Positions 34,118-42,753 of a stretch of DNA of 64,000 nucleotides are shown here, one piece after another (the stretch's first letter is position 1; each line of letters starts with the position of its first letter). Source of the stretch: Pirellulales bacterium (GTDB lineage: Bacteria; Planctomycetota; Planctomycetia; Pirellulales; JAEUIK01). Made by a program: the position numbers and the translations under genes. Where the stretch lies: assembly GCA_019745975.1 (NCBI GenBank), contig JAIESQ010000061.1, forward strand, positions 52,118 through 116,117, given 5' to 3'. The notes under the pieces were generated by a model. That model ran no database searches, was not told the origin of the DNA, and was given only the letters and a program-made list of their open reading frames with translations.

Positions 34118-35539
34118 GCGGGGGTACTGGCCCGACGGCAGCGCCGCACCGATCGGCTGCACGACAGGGGGCTGCGATACGCTGCGTGAGGTTCTGCTAT
34201 CGTGTGCCGGAATGACCGCGGCACTCGCTCCAATTCGGGGCGAAGCGGGCGACACGTAACCAGCCTGCGACGCCTGATTCGATGGCGCCACGGTTCCGAT
34301 CGCCTGGGAGGTGTGACGCACCGCGCGGGCGCATTCAACCACGGGAGTCTGCGGGCGCCGCGCAGGGCGCGAAGTAGCACCGGGTTGCGGAGCCACGGTC
34401 GCGGAACTGGCCATGCGGACCAGGTCCGCGGGTTCCATCAGAACCGCATCGCCACTGCTCCTGGCAGCGCGCGTCGTCTGCAAGGTCGTACTGCGCGACA
34501 CGCGCGGTGCTTGCGCGGCGGCAGTTACGGTAGCAGCCGGCGCTACTGGCAATGTCACCGTGGCCGTCGCTGTGGCGGATTGTCGTGTCGGCGCCGCGAC
34601 GCGAATCGCGCCCGCCCGCGGTACGTTGGTCAATTCTGGTGCCGATTCGCCCGTACGAGCGGGCGCCGAATTGCGTTGCTCGACAGTCAGCGTCGCCGGC
34701 TCGGCCTGGTCGGAAGTCGGTGGCAAATCGGTCCCTTCAGGTGCCGTAGCCGAGGTCCTCGTCAGCGGCGGGCGAGGCGCCGTGACGTCGAACCGCGTTT
34801 CATCGAGTGTCTGTTGCAAGAGCTCGAGCGACGGACTCGCCGGACGTGATGGATTACTGCCCTTGTGCCCCTGAATGCTCAACCTTCGTGTTCGACGCCC
34901 CGATCGGTCCGCTGCGTGCCCGGGCTCTTCGGTGGCTTCGATCGATCGCGGTTCCTGCGGAGCGTCAGGGGCCAAGCCAGGCGTTTCGGCCGGCGCATCG
35001 GTGCCTTCGGCCGAATCACTTGGCGTGTCGGTCGATGGTTGTTGGGCGGGTTCGTCTGGCGTTGTCGGCGGCAGATCGGTCGGAGCTTCGTCAGGCGGAA
35101 TCGGCTGGCTGTCGGGAATCTCGCCCGGCGTTTCCGTGGGTCGATTCTCCGGCATAATCAACGGCGGCGCATCGGGAAAGAGTGGCTGCACCGGCGGCAG
35201 GGTACCTTCGCCTGGCTGCGTGGGTCGCGTGCCATCGGGCAAGGTTTCGCGAGGAGCGGCGCCGGGTGCGACCGGCTCGGCCGCAGGTCCCTCGACAATC
35301 ATGCCGTCGTACGGGTGCTGCGGGTGACCGCCCGTTGGCGGGCAGTTAGGACAGTTCAACTGCCACTGCTTCCAGCAAGTGGGGTAATAGCCGTAGAACG
35401 CCGTGTGCGGGAAGACTTCGGGGGTTTTGCAGCGCCAGGGCCACCAATAGACGCACCTCTGCTGGTCGACTCCCCGTGCGCTGGCGCTGTAGCCCAGGAG
35501 CGAGATGGCAAGCGATAAGCGAATCGTCAAACTTCGCAT
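34103..35539 (-). CDS. Secreted proline/threonine-rich protein with Cys-rich GYYPTCW motif
   Basis: A 478-residue exported protein. The ATG at 35539 is preferred because it gives a compact signal peptide (MRSLTIRLSLAISLLGYSASA). The next 60 residues contain five cysteines in an aromatic segment with FYGYYPTCWKQWQLNCPNCPP. From memory, GYYPT-x-W motifs recur in many planctomycete secreted proteins of unknown role. The remainder (about 85-478) is low-complexity, rich in Pro, Thr, Ala, Glu and Arg, probably disordered or cell-wall-spanning. It is on the same strand as, and 73 bp downstream of, the polysaccharide-export gene. Its stop codon and last residues are formed by box-repeat element B. 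Confidence 0.75.
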   Translation of the reverse strand: MRSLTIRLSLAISLLGYSASARGVDQQRCVYWWPWRCKTPEVFPHTAFYGYYPTCWKQWQLNCPNCPPTGGHPQHPYDGMIVEGPAAEPVAPGAAPRETLPDGTRPTQPGEGTLPPVQPLFPDAPPLIMPENRPTETPGEIPDSQPIPPDEAPTDLPPTTPDEPAQQPSTDTPSDSAEGTDAPAETPGLAPDAPQEPRSIEATEEPGHAADRSGRRTRRLSIQGHKGSNPSRPASPSLELLQQTLDETRFDVTAPRPPLTRTSATAPEGTDLPPTSDQAEPATLTVEQRNSAPARTGESAPELTNVPRAGAIRVAAPTRQSATATATVTLPVAPAATVTAAAQAPRVSRSTTLQTTRAARSSGDAVLMEPADLVRMASSATVAPQPGATSRPARRPQTPVVECARAVRHTSQAIGTVAPSNQASQAGYVSPASPRIGASAAVIPAHDSRTSRSVSQPPVVQPIGAALPSGQYPRPLPE

Positions 35540-35612
35540 GACGGCGACAATCCTTTGCAACACCGGCTCTCCGCGGCTCCCAGTACTTCGCCTTCGTCAA
35601 CTAACATGCTGT

Positions 35613-36689
35613 CTAGAAGAACCCGCCTCCGAAGAAACCACCGCCAGCGCCACCGACGCGATAGGTCTTGTTGGCGCGCACGACCTGACCACCAAGCAGC
35701 GTGAAGCCGAAGATCTGCTCAAACGGCGTGGTGACCTTGGTGACCCAGGCGTTGAAGGCGATCCACTTGTCCTCGGCGATGTAGATGCGATCGCCCGGCA
35801 TCACCTGATAGTTGGTCGTGGTCGACGCGCCTTGCGTGATGGCGTTCCATTCGACCGGCAGAATCTGCTGTTCGCCTTGGCCGTGCGGCGCGGGGCGCGC
35901 GATCCAAACCCGCTTCGACGAAATGCTGGCCAGTCCGTTCACCTGCGAGATCGCATCGAGCACGGTTTCGTTGCCAGTAATGGCAAAGCGCTGCAAACCA
36001 TCACCTTGGCCGGCGCCTTGCTGAATGACGTAGTAGACCTTGCTGTTATAGGCGTAGACATCGACGGAGATGTCGGGGTCTTCGAGAAACTGCGTGAGGT
36101 GCCGTTCGATGGCGACCTTTGCTTCGTCGAGCGTCAGGCCGCTGACGTAGACGCCGCCGTAGGTGCCCAGGCGGATCTTGCCATCGGGGCCAACGAGGTG
36201 CTCCCCTTCGATCTGTTGCCGCGCGCCCGACTCGCCCAAGGCGATCGACACAACGACCGTTTGCAACACCTTCTCGAGGTGCTTCTTAGCTGCCTCTTGC
36301 GCTTCCTCGATTGTCAGGCTGGCGATGTGCACCGTGCCATAGGGGGGGCCGAGGTTGACATTGCCACTGGCGTCGACCTGATACATCCCGAGGATCGGCT
36401 GATCGGGCAAGGCACCAATCACCTGAATCTGCACCGTGTCGAGCGGCTCGATCCGGTAGGGAGCTTTGGGAACGATCTTGATCGCTTCGACCACGAGAAT
36501 ATCGGGGGGCTCCACGCGATAGTCCGGTAGGCTGGTCTTGCACAATTCGCGGGGCATTTCGTTCTGGGCCACCGCCGGAATCACCGGCGCCTTGCAGTGC
36601 CAGAAATGGGCCGTGTGCGTGCAGCCGCCGGCCAGCATCGCCGCCACGAGGACGGTCACGATGAACGGTCGCTGACGATCGAGCCTCAT
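35613..36689 (-). CDS. Polysaccharide biosynthesis/export lipoprotein (Wza-like)
   Basis: Predicted outer-membrane or periplasmic export protein for exopolysaccharide. The start at 36689 gives a lipoprotein signal ending in LAGGC. The Poly_export domain is visible twice in part: YRVEPPDILVVEAIK and YRIEPLDTVQIQVIG, the second continuing to VDASGNVNLGPPYGTVHIASLTIEEAQEAAKKHL. SLBB-like segments follow (VYVSGLTLDEAKVAIERHL; FAITGNETVLDAISQVNGL; PGDRIYIAEDKWIAFNAWV). The C-terminus is Gly/Phe-rich (GGAGGGFFGGGFF), which is unusual. 358 residues is a normal size. The divergent epimerase gene would fit sugar-nucleotide supply for the same polymer. Confidence 0.9.
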   Translation of the reverse strand: MRLDRQRPFIVTVLVAAMLAGGCTHTAHFWHCKAPVIPAVAQNEMPRELCKTSLPDYRVEPPDILVVEAIKIVPKAPYRIEPLDTVQIQVIGALPDQPILGMYQVDASGNVNLGPPYGTVHIASLTIEEAQEAAKKHLEKVLQTVVVSIALGESGARQQIEGEHLVGPDGKIRLGTYGGVYVSGLTLDEAKVAIERHLTQFLEDPDISVDVYAYNSKVYYVIQQGAGQGDGLQRFAITGNETVLDAISQVNGLASISSKRVWIARPAPHGQGEQQILPVEWNAITQGASTTTNYQVMPGDRIYIAEDKWIAFNAWVTKVTTPFEQIFGFTLLGGQVVRANKTYRVGGAGGGFFGGGFF

Positions 36690-37020
36690 CGCACGCTTCC
36701 CTGGTTGGAATCTCGCCGAAGGCTCGCTTGGTCCACAGAGGCCAGCAAGCCAGCACCCGGGCGCTGGTGCGCGGGCCATTCCGGCGATCCCGCCGCAATG
36801 ATCGGCCAGACACGCGTGGCGACTTCGGTAAAATATGTGCGATTTAACGCTCGCAGCGACCCGGCTAGCTGCGGTGAGATTGCTGGCCCCAACCCAGCTT
36901 GCCAGGGTGCCGCCGTCGGCAAGCCGGTGGAACGCGTCGACCTAGGTCGGGGCTTCGCAAATCGCTAGCATGGCCACGCTCCCAAACGACACGTCCGCCC
37001 AGTTCAAGGGTGCATCTCGC
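36690..37020. other. Divergent intergenic region between export and epimerase genes
   Basis: A 331-bp spacer; promoters for both genes are expected. AAGGGTG at 37007-37013 is a plausible ribosome-binding site for the epimerase start at 37021. I see no repeat or gene. Confidence 0.5.
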
Positions 37021-37983
37021 ATGTCGATCCTCGTCACCGGTAACGCCGGTTTCATTGGTAGTCACTTCGTCGAGTTCCTCCTTGCGCAGGGCGAAGCGAA
37101 AATCGTTGGGCTCGATAGTTTCAACGACTACTATGATCCTGCGCTCAAGCGTGCGAACGTCGCGGCAGTTTCAAACGACCCTCGCGTGACCCTGATCGAG
37201 GGAGACTTCTGCGATCCCGAGCAAGTGGAGCGAGTCTTTCAAGACCATTCCCCACGAGTCGTCGTTCATCTGGGCGCATATGCGGGCGTGCGCTACAGCG
37301 TGGATCATCCACTCGTCTACGAGCGCAACAACGTCGGCGGCACGCTCGTGCTGCTGGAAGCTGCCCGCCGCCACGGCGTCGACCGATTCTTGTTGGTTTC
37401 GTCGTCGACGGTCTACGGCCAGGGTGCCGTAGCCCCGTTCTCGGAGAGCGCGCCGCTAGGCGTACCGCTGAGCCCTTACGGCGCTACGAAGCAAGCCGCC
37501 GAAACGCTGGGCCTCACGTATCACTTGTTGCACGGGCTGCCAGTGGTCTGCTTGCGGCCGTTTAGCATCTACGGTCCGCGGCTACGCCCCGATTTAGCGC
37601 TGACGATCTTCTGCGCGGCGATTGCGACCGGCCGCCCCTTGCCGTTGTTCGGCGACGGTAGCGTGCTGCGCGACTTTACGCACGTCCGTGATCTTTGTGC
37701 TGGGCTCACGGCCGCGATGACAGCCCCCGGCGCCATCGGCCAGGCGATCAACCTCGGTCACGATCAGCCAATCGCCATTCGCGACGTGATCGTTGAATTG
37801 GAACGCGCGCTGGGGCGGCGAGCGCTCGTGGAACGCTTGCCCCCGAAACCCGGCGACATGCCGCTAACGCACGCCGACCTTTCCAAAGCGCGTCGACTCT
37901 TAGGATACGCGCCGAAGATTGCCTTTGCCGACGGCGTTCTGGAATTCGTCGAGTGGTTTCGCGCGTCGCGCCGCAAGAGCTAA
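37021..37983 (+). CDS. NAD-dependent epimerase/dehydratase (UDP-glucuronate 4-epimerase-like)
   Basis: Short-chain dehydrogenase/reductase of the extended type that interconverts nucleotide sugars in the cytoplasm. The ATG at 37021 places the NAD-binding motif TGNAGFIGSH at residues 6-15 and has a Shine-Dalgarno-like AAGGGTG; an ATG at 36970 adds an unconserved leader. Visible are DSFNDYYDPALKR, typical of UDP-glucuronate 4-epimerases, the SSSTVYG serine-threonine motif and catalytic YGATK. RPFSIYGPRLRPD is close to the R-x-F-x-V-Y-G-P-W-G-R-P-D motif of that subfamily. 320 residues is typical. It probably supplies galacturonate-type or related precursors for the exported polysaccharide. Confidence 0.9.
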   Translation: MSILVTGNAGFIGSHFVEFLLAQGEAKIVGLDSFNDYYDPALKRANVAAVSNDPRVTLIEGDFCDPEQVERVFQDHSPRVVVHLGAYAGVRYSVDHPLVYERNNVGGTLVLLEAARRHGVDRFLLVSSSTVYGQGAVAPFSESAPLGVPLSPYGATKQAAETLGLTYHLLHGLPVVCLRPFSIYGPRLRPDLALTIFCAAIATGRPLPLFGDGSVLRDFTHVRDLCAGLTAAMTAPGAIGQAINLGHDQPIAIRDVIVELERALGRRALVERLPPKPGDMPLTHADLSKARRLLGYAPKIAFADGVLEFVEWFRASRRKS

Positions 37984-38345
37984 CCCCTCGAGAGAACTTT
38001 GTGCGTTTGGCCGTCGCACATCCGTGGCAATCAGGTCGTGGCCACGAATCGAGTTGATCCGGAAGCATCTTCGCGGGGGCCAGCGTCGGCCGGCAAACTT
38101 TCCGGCAACGGCGTCGAATTATCAAAGGGGAGTTGCCCTGTGTTGCGGCGCAAATCGACTAGCGAACGCCGCAAGATCTTGTTGCTGACCTTGCGGCGAC
38201 GCGCGCGTCCCAAGGTGGATATGAACTCCCAAAATGCAAACCGAAGATTAATTTTCTTCACGCGGCCGGTCCTTTGGTCCGACGTACGATTGCCGGTCGG
38301 CGAGCAATACCCTAGCGTGCCGCGTCAAGTTTCGCCAGGCGAACG
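37984..38345. other. Intergenic region between convergent genes
   Basis: A 362-bp gap between the epimerase and VanZ genes. It includes a relatively AT-rich segment near 38222-38262. An open frame from 37999 overlaps it but has no family similarity and runs into the VanZ gene. Nothing else is seen. Confidence 0.4.
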
Positions 38346-39353
38346 TTATTGCACTCGTTCGCCAGTGCGACCGATGGAGGGATCGTTACGGGACGATATC
38401 GAAGCCCCCCCTTTCAGGTGGATGTTGTCGATGAAAACCGTGCGGGGGCGTTCGAGCGATTCGACATAAAACTGCAGCAAGCGGACGTGCGACAGATCGA
38501 GTAGTCGGGTCCGCGGCGACCGGGCGATCTCGTCCAACGAGATCCGCACCTGACTGGGACCGACCGATAGCCGCACCGGCCGTTCGTAGCAGTCGTTCTT
38601 CACGCGATACGTGTGGTTAAGGTCGACCACCTTGACGATGACATTCAATGGTGGACCGTCGGAAAGCCAGAAATCGACGACCAATTCGGCAGCATCCCCC
38701 GGGCCGCACGCACGGTGTACAGCGCCCAACCAGTCGTTGGGTGGCCACAACATATACACCCCTGGGTACTGGCGAGCCCCCATTTCGACGCAGAAGCTGA
38801 ACTGGCCCGCTGTGGCATGTAACGGCGAGCGTGTCACCCGCGCGCGGTTGGATCGCCAGCGCGAGAGCTCGAGGTCGTCTTCGAATGAAGCGATCATCGG
38901 CAGATCGCGGTGTTGACGCCAGCAGTCCCACAATATCACGCTGCTGGGTATGCTCGCCGCGACCAGAGCAGCCAGGGCCGCGCCGCGCAGCGCCCATCCG
39001 CGGGTTGCGCCAGCACTGTCCCGCGCCCAGGTGAACAAGAGCGCCGCCGATACTCCGAGAACATTCGCCCGAAAGTCGAGCCAGTTCGCCGAGCGGCCCG
39101 TCAACTCCTGAACAATTTCGAGCGCGCCGCCAACGCCGATGACGAACAGCCCCACGGCGATCGCGGACCGCGCACTGCGCAGCACCGGGGGCAAACTATA
39201 GAAGCTCACCAGCGTGACCAGCGCAAAGAGCGGTGCGTGCGACAGGTCCATCAGGGCCGCCCCGCGCCGAGTGCTGACCGGCGCTGGCAGTAACAGTAAC
39301 GCCAACACCATCACGAAGAAGACTAAGAGAAGCAAGGGATGGCGTCGGGGCAT
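38346..39353 (-). CDS. VanZ-like family membrane protein with a C-terminal extracytoplasmic domain
   Basis: A 335-residue protein beginning at 39353 (MPRRHPLLLLVFFVMVLALLLLP). The first half has about four or five transmembrane helices and the VanZ-like motif: DLSHAPLFALVTL in TM2, ALEIVQELTGRSANWLDFRANVLGV in the conserved loop (E-x-x-Q-x-x-x-x-R-x-x-x-x-x-D-x-x-x-N-x-x-G). After a further helix (GAALAALVAASIPSSVIL) comes a 180-residue soluble beta-rich domain (VVDFWLSDGPPLNVIVKVVDLNH; VRISLDEIA) resembling a carbohydrate-binding jelly roll. VanZ-like genes frequently lie in exopolysaccharide loci, which fits the neighbours. Function is unknown. Confidence 0.85.
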   Translation of the reverse strand: MPRRHPLLLLVFFVMVLALLLLPAPVSTRRGAALMDLSHAPLFALVTLVSFYSLPPVLRSARSAIAVGLFVIGVGGALEIVQELTGRSANWLDFRANVLGVSAALLFTWARDSAGATRGWALRGAALAALVAASIPSSVILWDCWRQHRDLPMIASFEDDLELSRWRSNRARVTRSPLHATAGQFSFCVEMGARQYPGVYMLWPPNDWLGAVHRACGPGDAAELVVDFWLSDGPPLNVIVKVVDLNHTYRVKNDCYERPVRLSVGPSQVRISLDEIARSPRTRLLDLSHVRLLQFYVESLERPRTVFIDNIHLKGGASISSRNDPSIGRTGERVQ

Positions 39354-39482
39354 CGCGGATTGCCTGGATGTGGGCGGGCCCCTTATCTTACTCCTGGCCT
39401 GTGTCACGCCTACCGCATGTCACGGGCATTTTCGTGGAAAACGCGACACTCGAAGAATCCAGCCCGCTGAGAACCACCGATC

Positions 39483-40346
39483 GTGACCGCACAACTACTC
39501 GACGGCCGCGAGCTCGCACGCCAACTACAAGAAGAGATTCAAGCGGAAGTCGCCGCATTCGTGCGGCAGGTTGGTGTCACTCCAGGCCTGGCCGCGGTGT
39601 TGGTCGGCGACGATCCGGCCAGTCAGGTCTATGTGCGCAATAAGCAGAAGGCATGCGAGCGCGTGGGCATCGCCAGTTGGTTGCATCGCCTGCCATCAAC
39701 GGTCACGACTGACGAGTTGCTGCAGCTTGTCGCGCGGCTCAACACGGACGACGGCGTGCACGGCATCCTGGTTCAATTACCGCTCCCGCCGCAGGTTGAT
39801 ACCTTGCGCGTTCTCGACGCAGTGACGCCCCTCAAGGACGTCGATGGTTTTCATCCCGAGAATGTCGGCTTGCTCGTGCAAGGCCGCCCAAGGTTTGTCC
39901 CCTGCACGCCGCTGGGAATCCAGCGACTGCTCGAGCGCCATGGTGTCGATACCGCGGGCCGCGCCGCGGTCGTTGTCGGCCGCAGCGATACCGTCGGTAA
40001 GCCCATGGCGTTGCTGCTCGCGGCCCGTGGACGAGGCGGCGATGCTACCGTAACGATCTGCCATAGCCGCACTCCCGACCTGGGAGCGGTCACGCGCACG
40101 GCCGACATCTTGATTGTGGCGATCGGTCAGGCGCATTGCGTCACCGCCGAGATGGTCAAACCAGGGGCGGTTGTCGTCGACGTCGGCATCAATCGCACGG
40201 ATTCTGGGCTGGTCGGCGATGTCGATTTCGCGGGCGTACGCGAGGTCGCCAGCCTGATCACGCCGGTGCCAGGGGGCGTCGGGCCGCTGACCGTCACGAT
40301 GCTGCTGGCCAACACGCTGACCGCCGCGCGGATCAGTCAGAATTAG
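39483..40346 (+). CDS. folD: Bifunctional methylenetetrahydrofolate dehydrogenase/methenyltetrahydrofolate cyclohydrolase
   Basis: Interconverts 5,10-methylene-, 5,10-methenyl- and 10-formyl-tetrahydrofolate in the cytosol with NADP. The start is GTG at 39483; 287 residues match the family. Seen: SQVYVRNKQKACERVGI (catalytic Lys), VHGILVQLPLPPQVD, PCTPLGIQRLLE, the nucleotide-binding loop VVVGRSDTVGKPMALLL, and the signature PVPGGVGPLTVTMLLANTL. Its product 10-formyl-THF is the substrate of PurU encoded at 17077. It starts 129 bp from the divergent VanZ gene. Confidence 0.96.
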   Translation: MTAQLLDGRELARQLQEEIQAEVAAFVRQVGVTPGLAAVLVGDDPASQVYVRNKQKACERVGIASWLHRLPSTVTTDELLQLVARLNTDDGVHGILVQLPLPPQVDTLRVLDAVTPLKDVDGFHPENVGLLVQGRPRFVPCTPLGIQRLLERHGVDTAGRAAVVVGRSDTVGKPMALLLAARGRGGDATVTICHSRTPDLGAVTRTADILIVAIGQAHCVTAEMVKPGAVVVDVGINRTDSGLVGDVDFAGVREVASLITPVPGGVGPLTVTMLLANTLTAARISQN

Positions 40347-40536
40347 AGACTCTGTCCTTTGCGGTGAGGATGCCGTGGCTGGCAAGTCCGGAGGAGAACA
40401 GCCGGGGCGTATCGGGCAAGTACTGCTGCCTTGATCCGTGGCGCGCACCTATAATTCTCGCGCGGCCGTACGCTCGACGCTTGCCGCTGTTTCCGCCGCT
40501 TGTCTCCGACGCATCTAGAAGGCTGCTTGTCGCCGC

Positions 40537-42693
40537 GTGGCAGTTTCCGCAGATTCGACAACCGGACTTCGCAGCGTGCGCTTTCGCGTGCCTGATCTCG
40601 ATTGCGCTGAAGAGCTCCGCTTGATCGAGCGTGGGCTACGCGAACTCGATGGCATCGCTGCGATCGAGCCCAACTACCTGGAGCGCGGACTGCGCATCGA
40701 CTATAACCCCGCGCAGCTCGACGAAGGTTCGCTCCGTCGCCGACTGAGTGAGATCGGCTTTCACGCGGAGGTCTTGCCTAACCCAACGCTGGCCGTCGTC
40801 GCGGCGCCAGCGCCCCGTCCCGCGCTGCGTCGAGAAACATGGGTGGCTGCCGTGCTGCTCTTGCTCGCGGCCGCCGGCTGGCTTTGGAGTGGCGAGCGAC
40901 CCGCCGTGATCGCGCTGGCCGCTGCCGCGACCCTCGCAGCCGGTGTCCATGTGGGCCGCGCCGCCTGGCGCGCCGTGCGCTTGCGGGCAATTGACATGAA
41001 CGTGCTCATGGCCGTGGCGGCCGTCGGCGCGATTGCCACGGGGCACTACTTCGAAGCGGCGACCGCGATGCTGCTGTTTAGCCTTTCGCTCTGGCTCGAA
41101 GAGTTCAGCTACGCCCGGGCGCGAAACGCTGTTGCTGCTCTGGTGGAATGCGCGCCGCGAATCGCGCATCGGCTCGCGGGAAACCAGGTCGTCGACATCG
41201 ATCCGTTGCTCGTGTCGGCTGGCGATTTGCTGCTGGTGCGTCCCGGGGAGCGAATTGCCGCCGATGGCCGCGTCGAGCGCGGCCGCTCGTCGGTCAACCA
41301 GGCAGCCATCACCGGCGAAGGCCTGCCGATCGATAAAGACGTTGGCGACGACGTGTTCGCCGGCACCCTCAATGGCGAGCAAGCGCTGGAAATCCGCGCC
41401 ACGCGCCCCGCTCGCGAAAGTGTGCTGGCGCACATCGCGCGACTTGTCGACGAGGCCCGGTCGCGTCGTTCGCCCACCGAGCGGTTCGTCGACCGCTTCG
41501 CTCGGCGCTACACGCCGGCCGTCATGTTCCTCGCGGCCCTGGTGGCGACCGTGCCCTACTTCGTGCTACGCCCACTGGGGCTGACGCTCGATCCATCGGC
41601 CACGGCCTGGGACTGGCTCTATCGCGGGCTCGTGCTGCTGGTGATCGCGTGCCCCTGCGCGTTGGTGATTTCGACTCCCGTGACAATCGTCTGTGGTCTG
41701 TACGCGGCCGCACGCTGTGGCTTGATCGTCAAAGGGGGGCAATGTCTCGAACTGGCCGGGCGCGTGCGCGTGCTAGCCTTTGACAAGACGGGCACGTTGA
41801 CAACCGGTCGCGCGCGTGTGACGCGCGTCGTACCAATCGGCGAAGTCGACGAACGCCGTGTGCTGGCAATTGCCGCCGGCTTGGAGACGCATAGCGAGCA
41901 TCCTTTGGCCCGCGCGATCGTGACAGCCGCGCACGAGCGCGGATTCGATCGGTTGCCGGCGGACAACGTCAGTGCCGTGCGCGGGCTGGGCGTCGAAGGC
42001 TTGGTCGGCGGCACTCGCTACTTCGTCGGCAATCGCCGCATGTTGAGTGAACGGGGAATCAACGGCGTGCTGCCCGAGGAATCGCCGAGTAGCGAAATCG
42101 AGGTCCTTCTGGCGGCCCAAGGGCAGTTGCTTGGGGCGATCTATTTGGCTGATGCGCCACGAACCGAGGTCGCTGAGACGCTCCATCGCCTGCGCGCCGC
42201 CGGCCTCGGTCCGATGGTCATGCTCACCGGCGACCGTCGCGAAGTAGCCAACGCGATCGCCCGGCCGCTCGGCATCGATCAGGTGTATACGGAGCTGCTG
42301 CCGCAGGACAAGCTCGCGATTGTGGAGCGTCTCGCCGCCGACTATGGCCAACTGGCGATGATCGGCGACGGTGTGAACGACGCTCCCGCGCTAGCGGCGG
42401 CGAGCCTCGGGGTGGCCCTCGGGGGCGAAGCGAGCGACACGGCGCTTGAAACCGCCGATGTCGTCGTGCTGGCCGGCAGCTTCGCTCGCCTTTGGGATTT
42501 GTTCGACATCGGCCGCCGCACCCGTCGCAAACTTGCGGAGAACATCGTGGTGTCGCTGGCGATCAAGATCGCGATTTTGCTTTTGGCCGCGGCGGGGCTG
42601 GCCGGCATGTGGCTTGCCGTCGCGGCCGACGTTGGTGCCAGCCTGCTGGTGATCGCTAACGGCATGCGGCTCTTGCGCGGCAATCGCCCTTAG
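40537..42693 (+). CDS. Heavy-metal-translocating P-type ATPase (P1B, Zn/Cd type)
   Basis: Inner-membrane ATP-driven metal pump of 718 residues, start GTG at 40537. An N-terminal HMA-like domain (residues about 6-75; VRFRVPDLDCAEELRLIERGL) has DCAEE in place of the usual CxxC, so it has a single Cys with acidic residues. The transmembrane region has the CPC motif (ACPCALVISTPVTI, about residue 371). The actuator has ITGEGLPIDK, the phosphorylation site is DKTGTLT (about residue 414), then the HP motif SEHPLARAI and GDGVNDAPA (about residue 609). The CPC plus acidic HMA suggests Zn2+/Cd2+/Pb2+ rather than copper export; this is inferred. No regulator gene is adjacent. Confidence 0.93.
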   Translation: MAVSADSTTGLRSVRFRVPDLDCAEELRLIERGLRELDGIAAIEPNYLERGLRIDYNPAQLDEGSLRRRLSEIGFHAEVLPNPTLAVVAAPAPRPALRRETWVAAVLLLLAAAGWLWSGERPAVIALAAAATLAAGVHVGRAAWRAVRLRAIDMNVLMAVAAVGAIATGHYFEAATAMLLFSLSLWLEEFSYARARNAVAALVECAPRIAHRLAGNQVVDIDPLLVSAGDLLLVRPGERIAADGRVERGRSSVNQAAITGEGLPIDKDVGDDVFAGTLNGEQALEIRATRPARESVLAHIARLVDEARSRRSPTERFVDRFARRYTPAVMFLAALVATVPYFVLRPLGLTLDPSATAWDWLYRGLVLLVIACPCALVISTPVTIVCGLYAAARCGLIVKGGQCLELAGRVRVLAFDKTGTLTTGRARVTRVVPIGEVDERRVLAIAAGLETHSEHPLARAIVTAAHERGFDRLPADNVSAVRGLGVEGLVGGTRYFVGNRRMLSERGINGVLPEESPSSEIEVLLAAQGQLLGAIYLADAPRTEVAETLHRLRAAGLGPMVMLTGDRREVANAIARPLGIDQVYTELLPQDKLAIVERLAADYGQLAMIGDGVNDAPALAAASLGVALGGEASDTALETADVVVLAGSFARLWDLFDIGRRTRRKLAENIVVSLAIKIAILLLAAAGLAGMWLAVAADVGASLLVIANGMRLLRGNRP

Positions 42694-42732
42694 ACGCGTT
42701 GGCTTGCGAGCTACTTCGCTCGCGGGCAAACT

Positions 42733-42750
42733 GACAGGCCCCTGCCTGTC
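42733..42750. terminator. Short hairpin between the P-type ATPase and ABC genes
   Basis: GACAGGC (42733-42739), loop CCCT, GCCTGTC (42744-42750): a perfect 7-bp stem ending 3 nt before the putative TTG start of the next gene. It could be a weak terminator of the ATPase transcript or a structure affecting translation of the ABC gene. There is no T-tract. Confidence 0.4.
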
Positions 42751-42753
42751 GCC

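Noticed and set aside
37999..38469. 156-residue plus-strand open frame after the epimerase gene
   Set aside because: It overlaps the end of the VanZ gene on the other strand, has unusual composition and no recognised domain.
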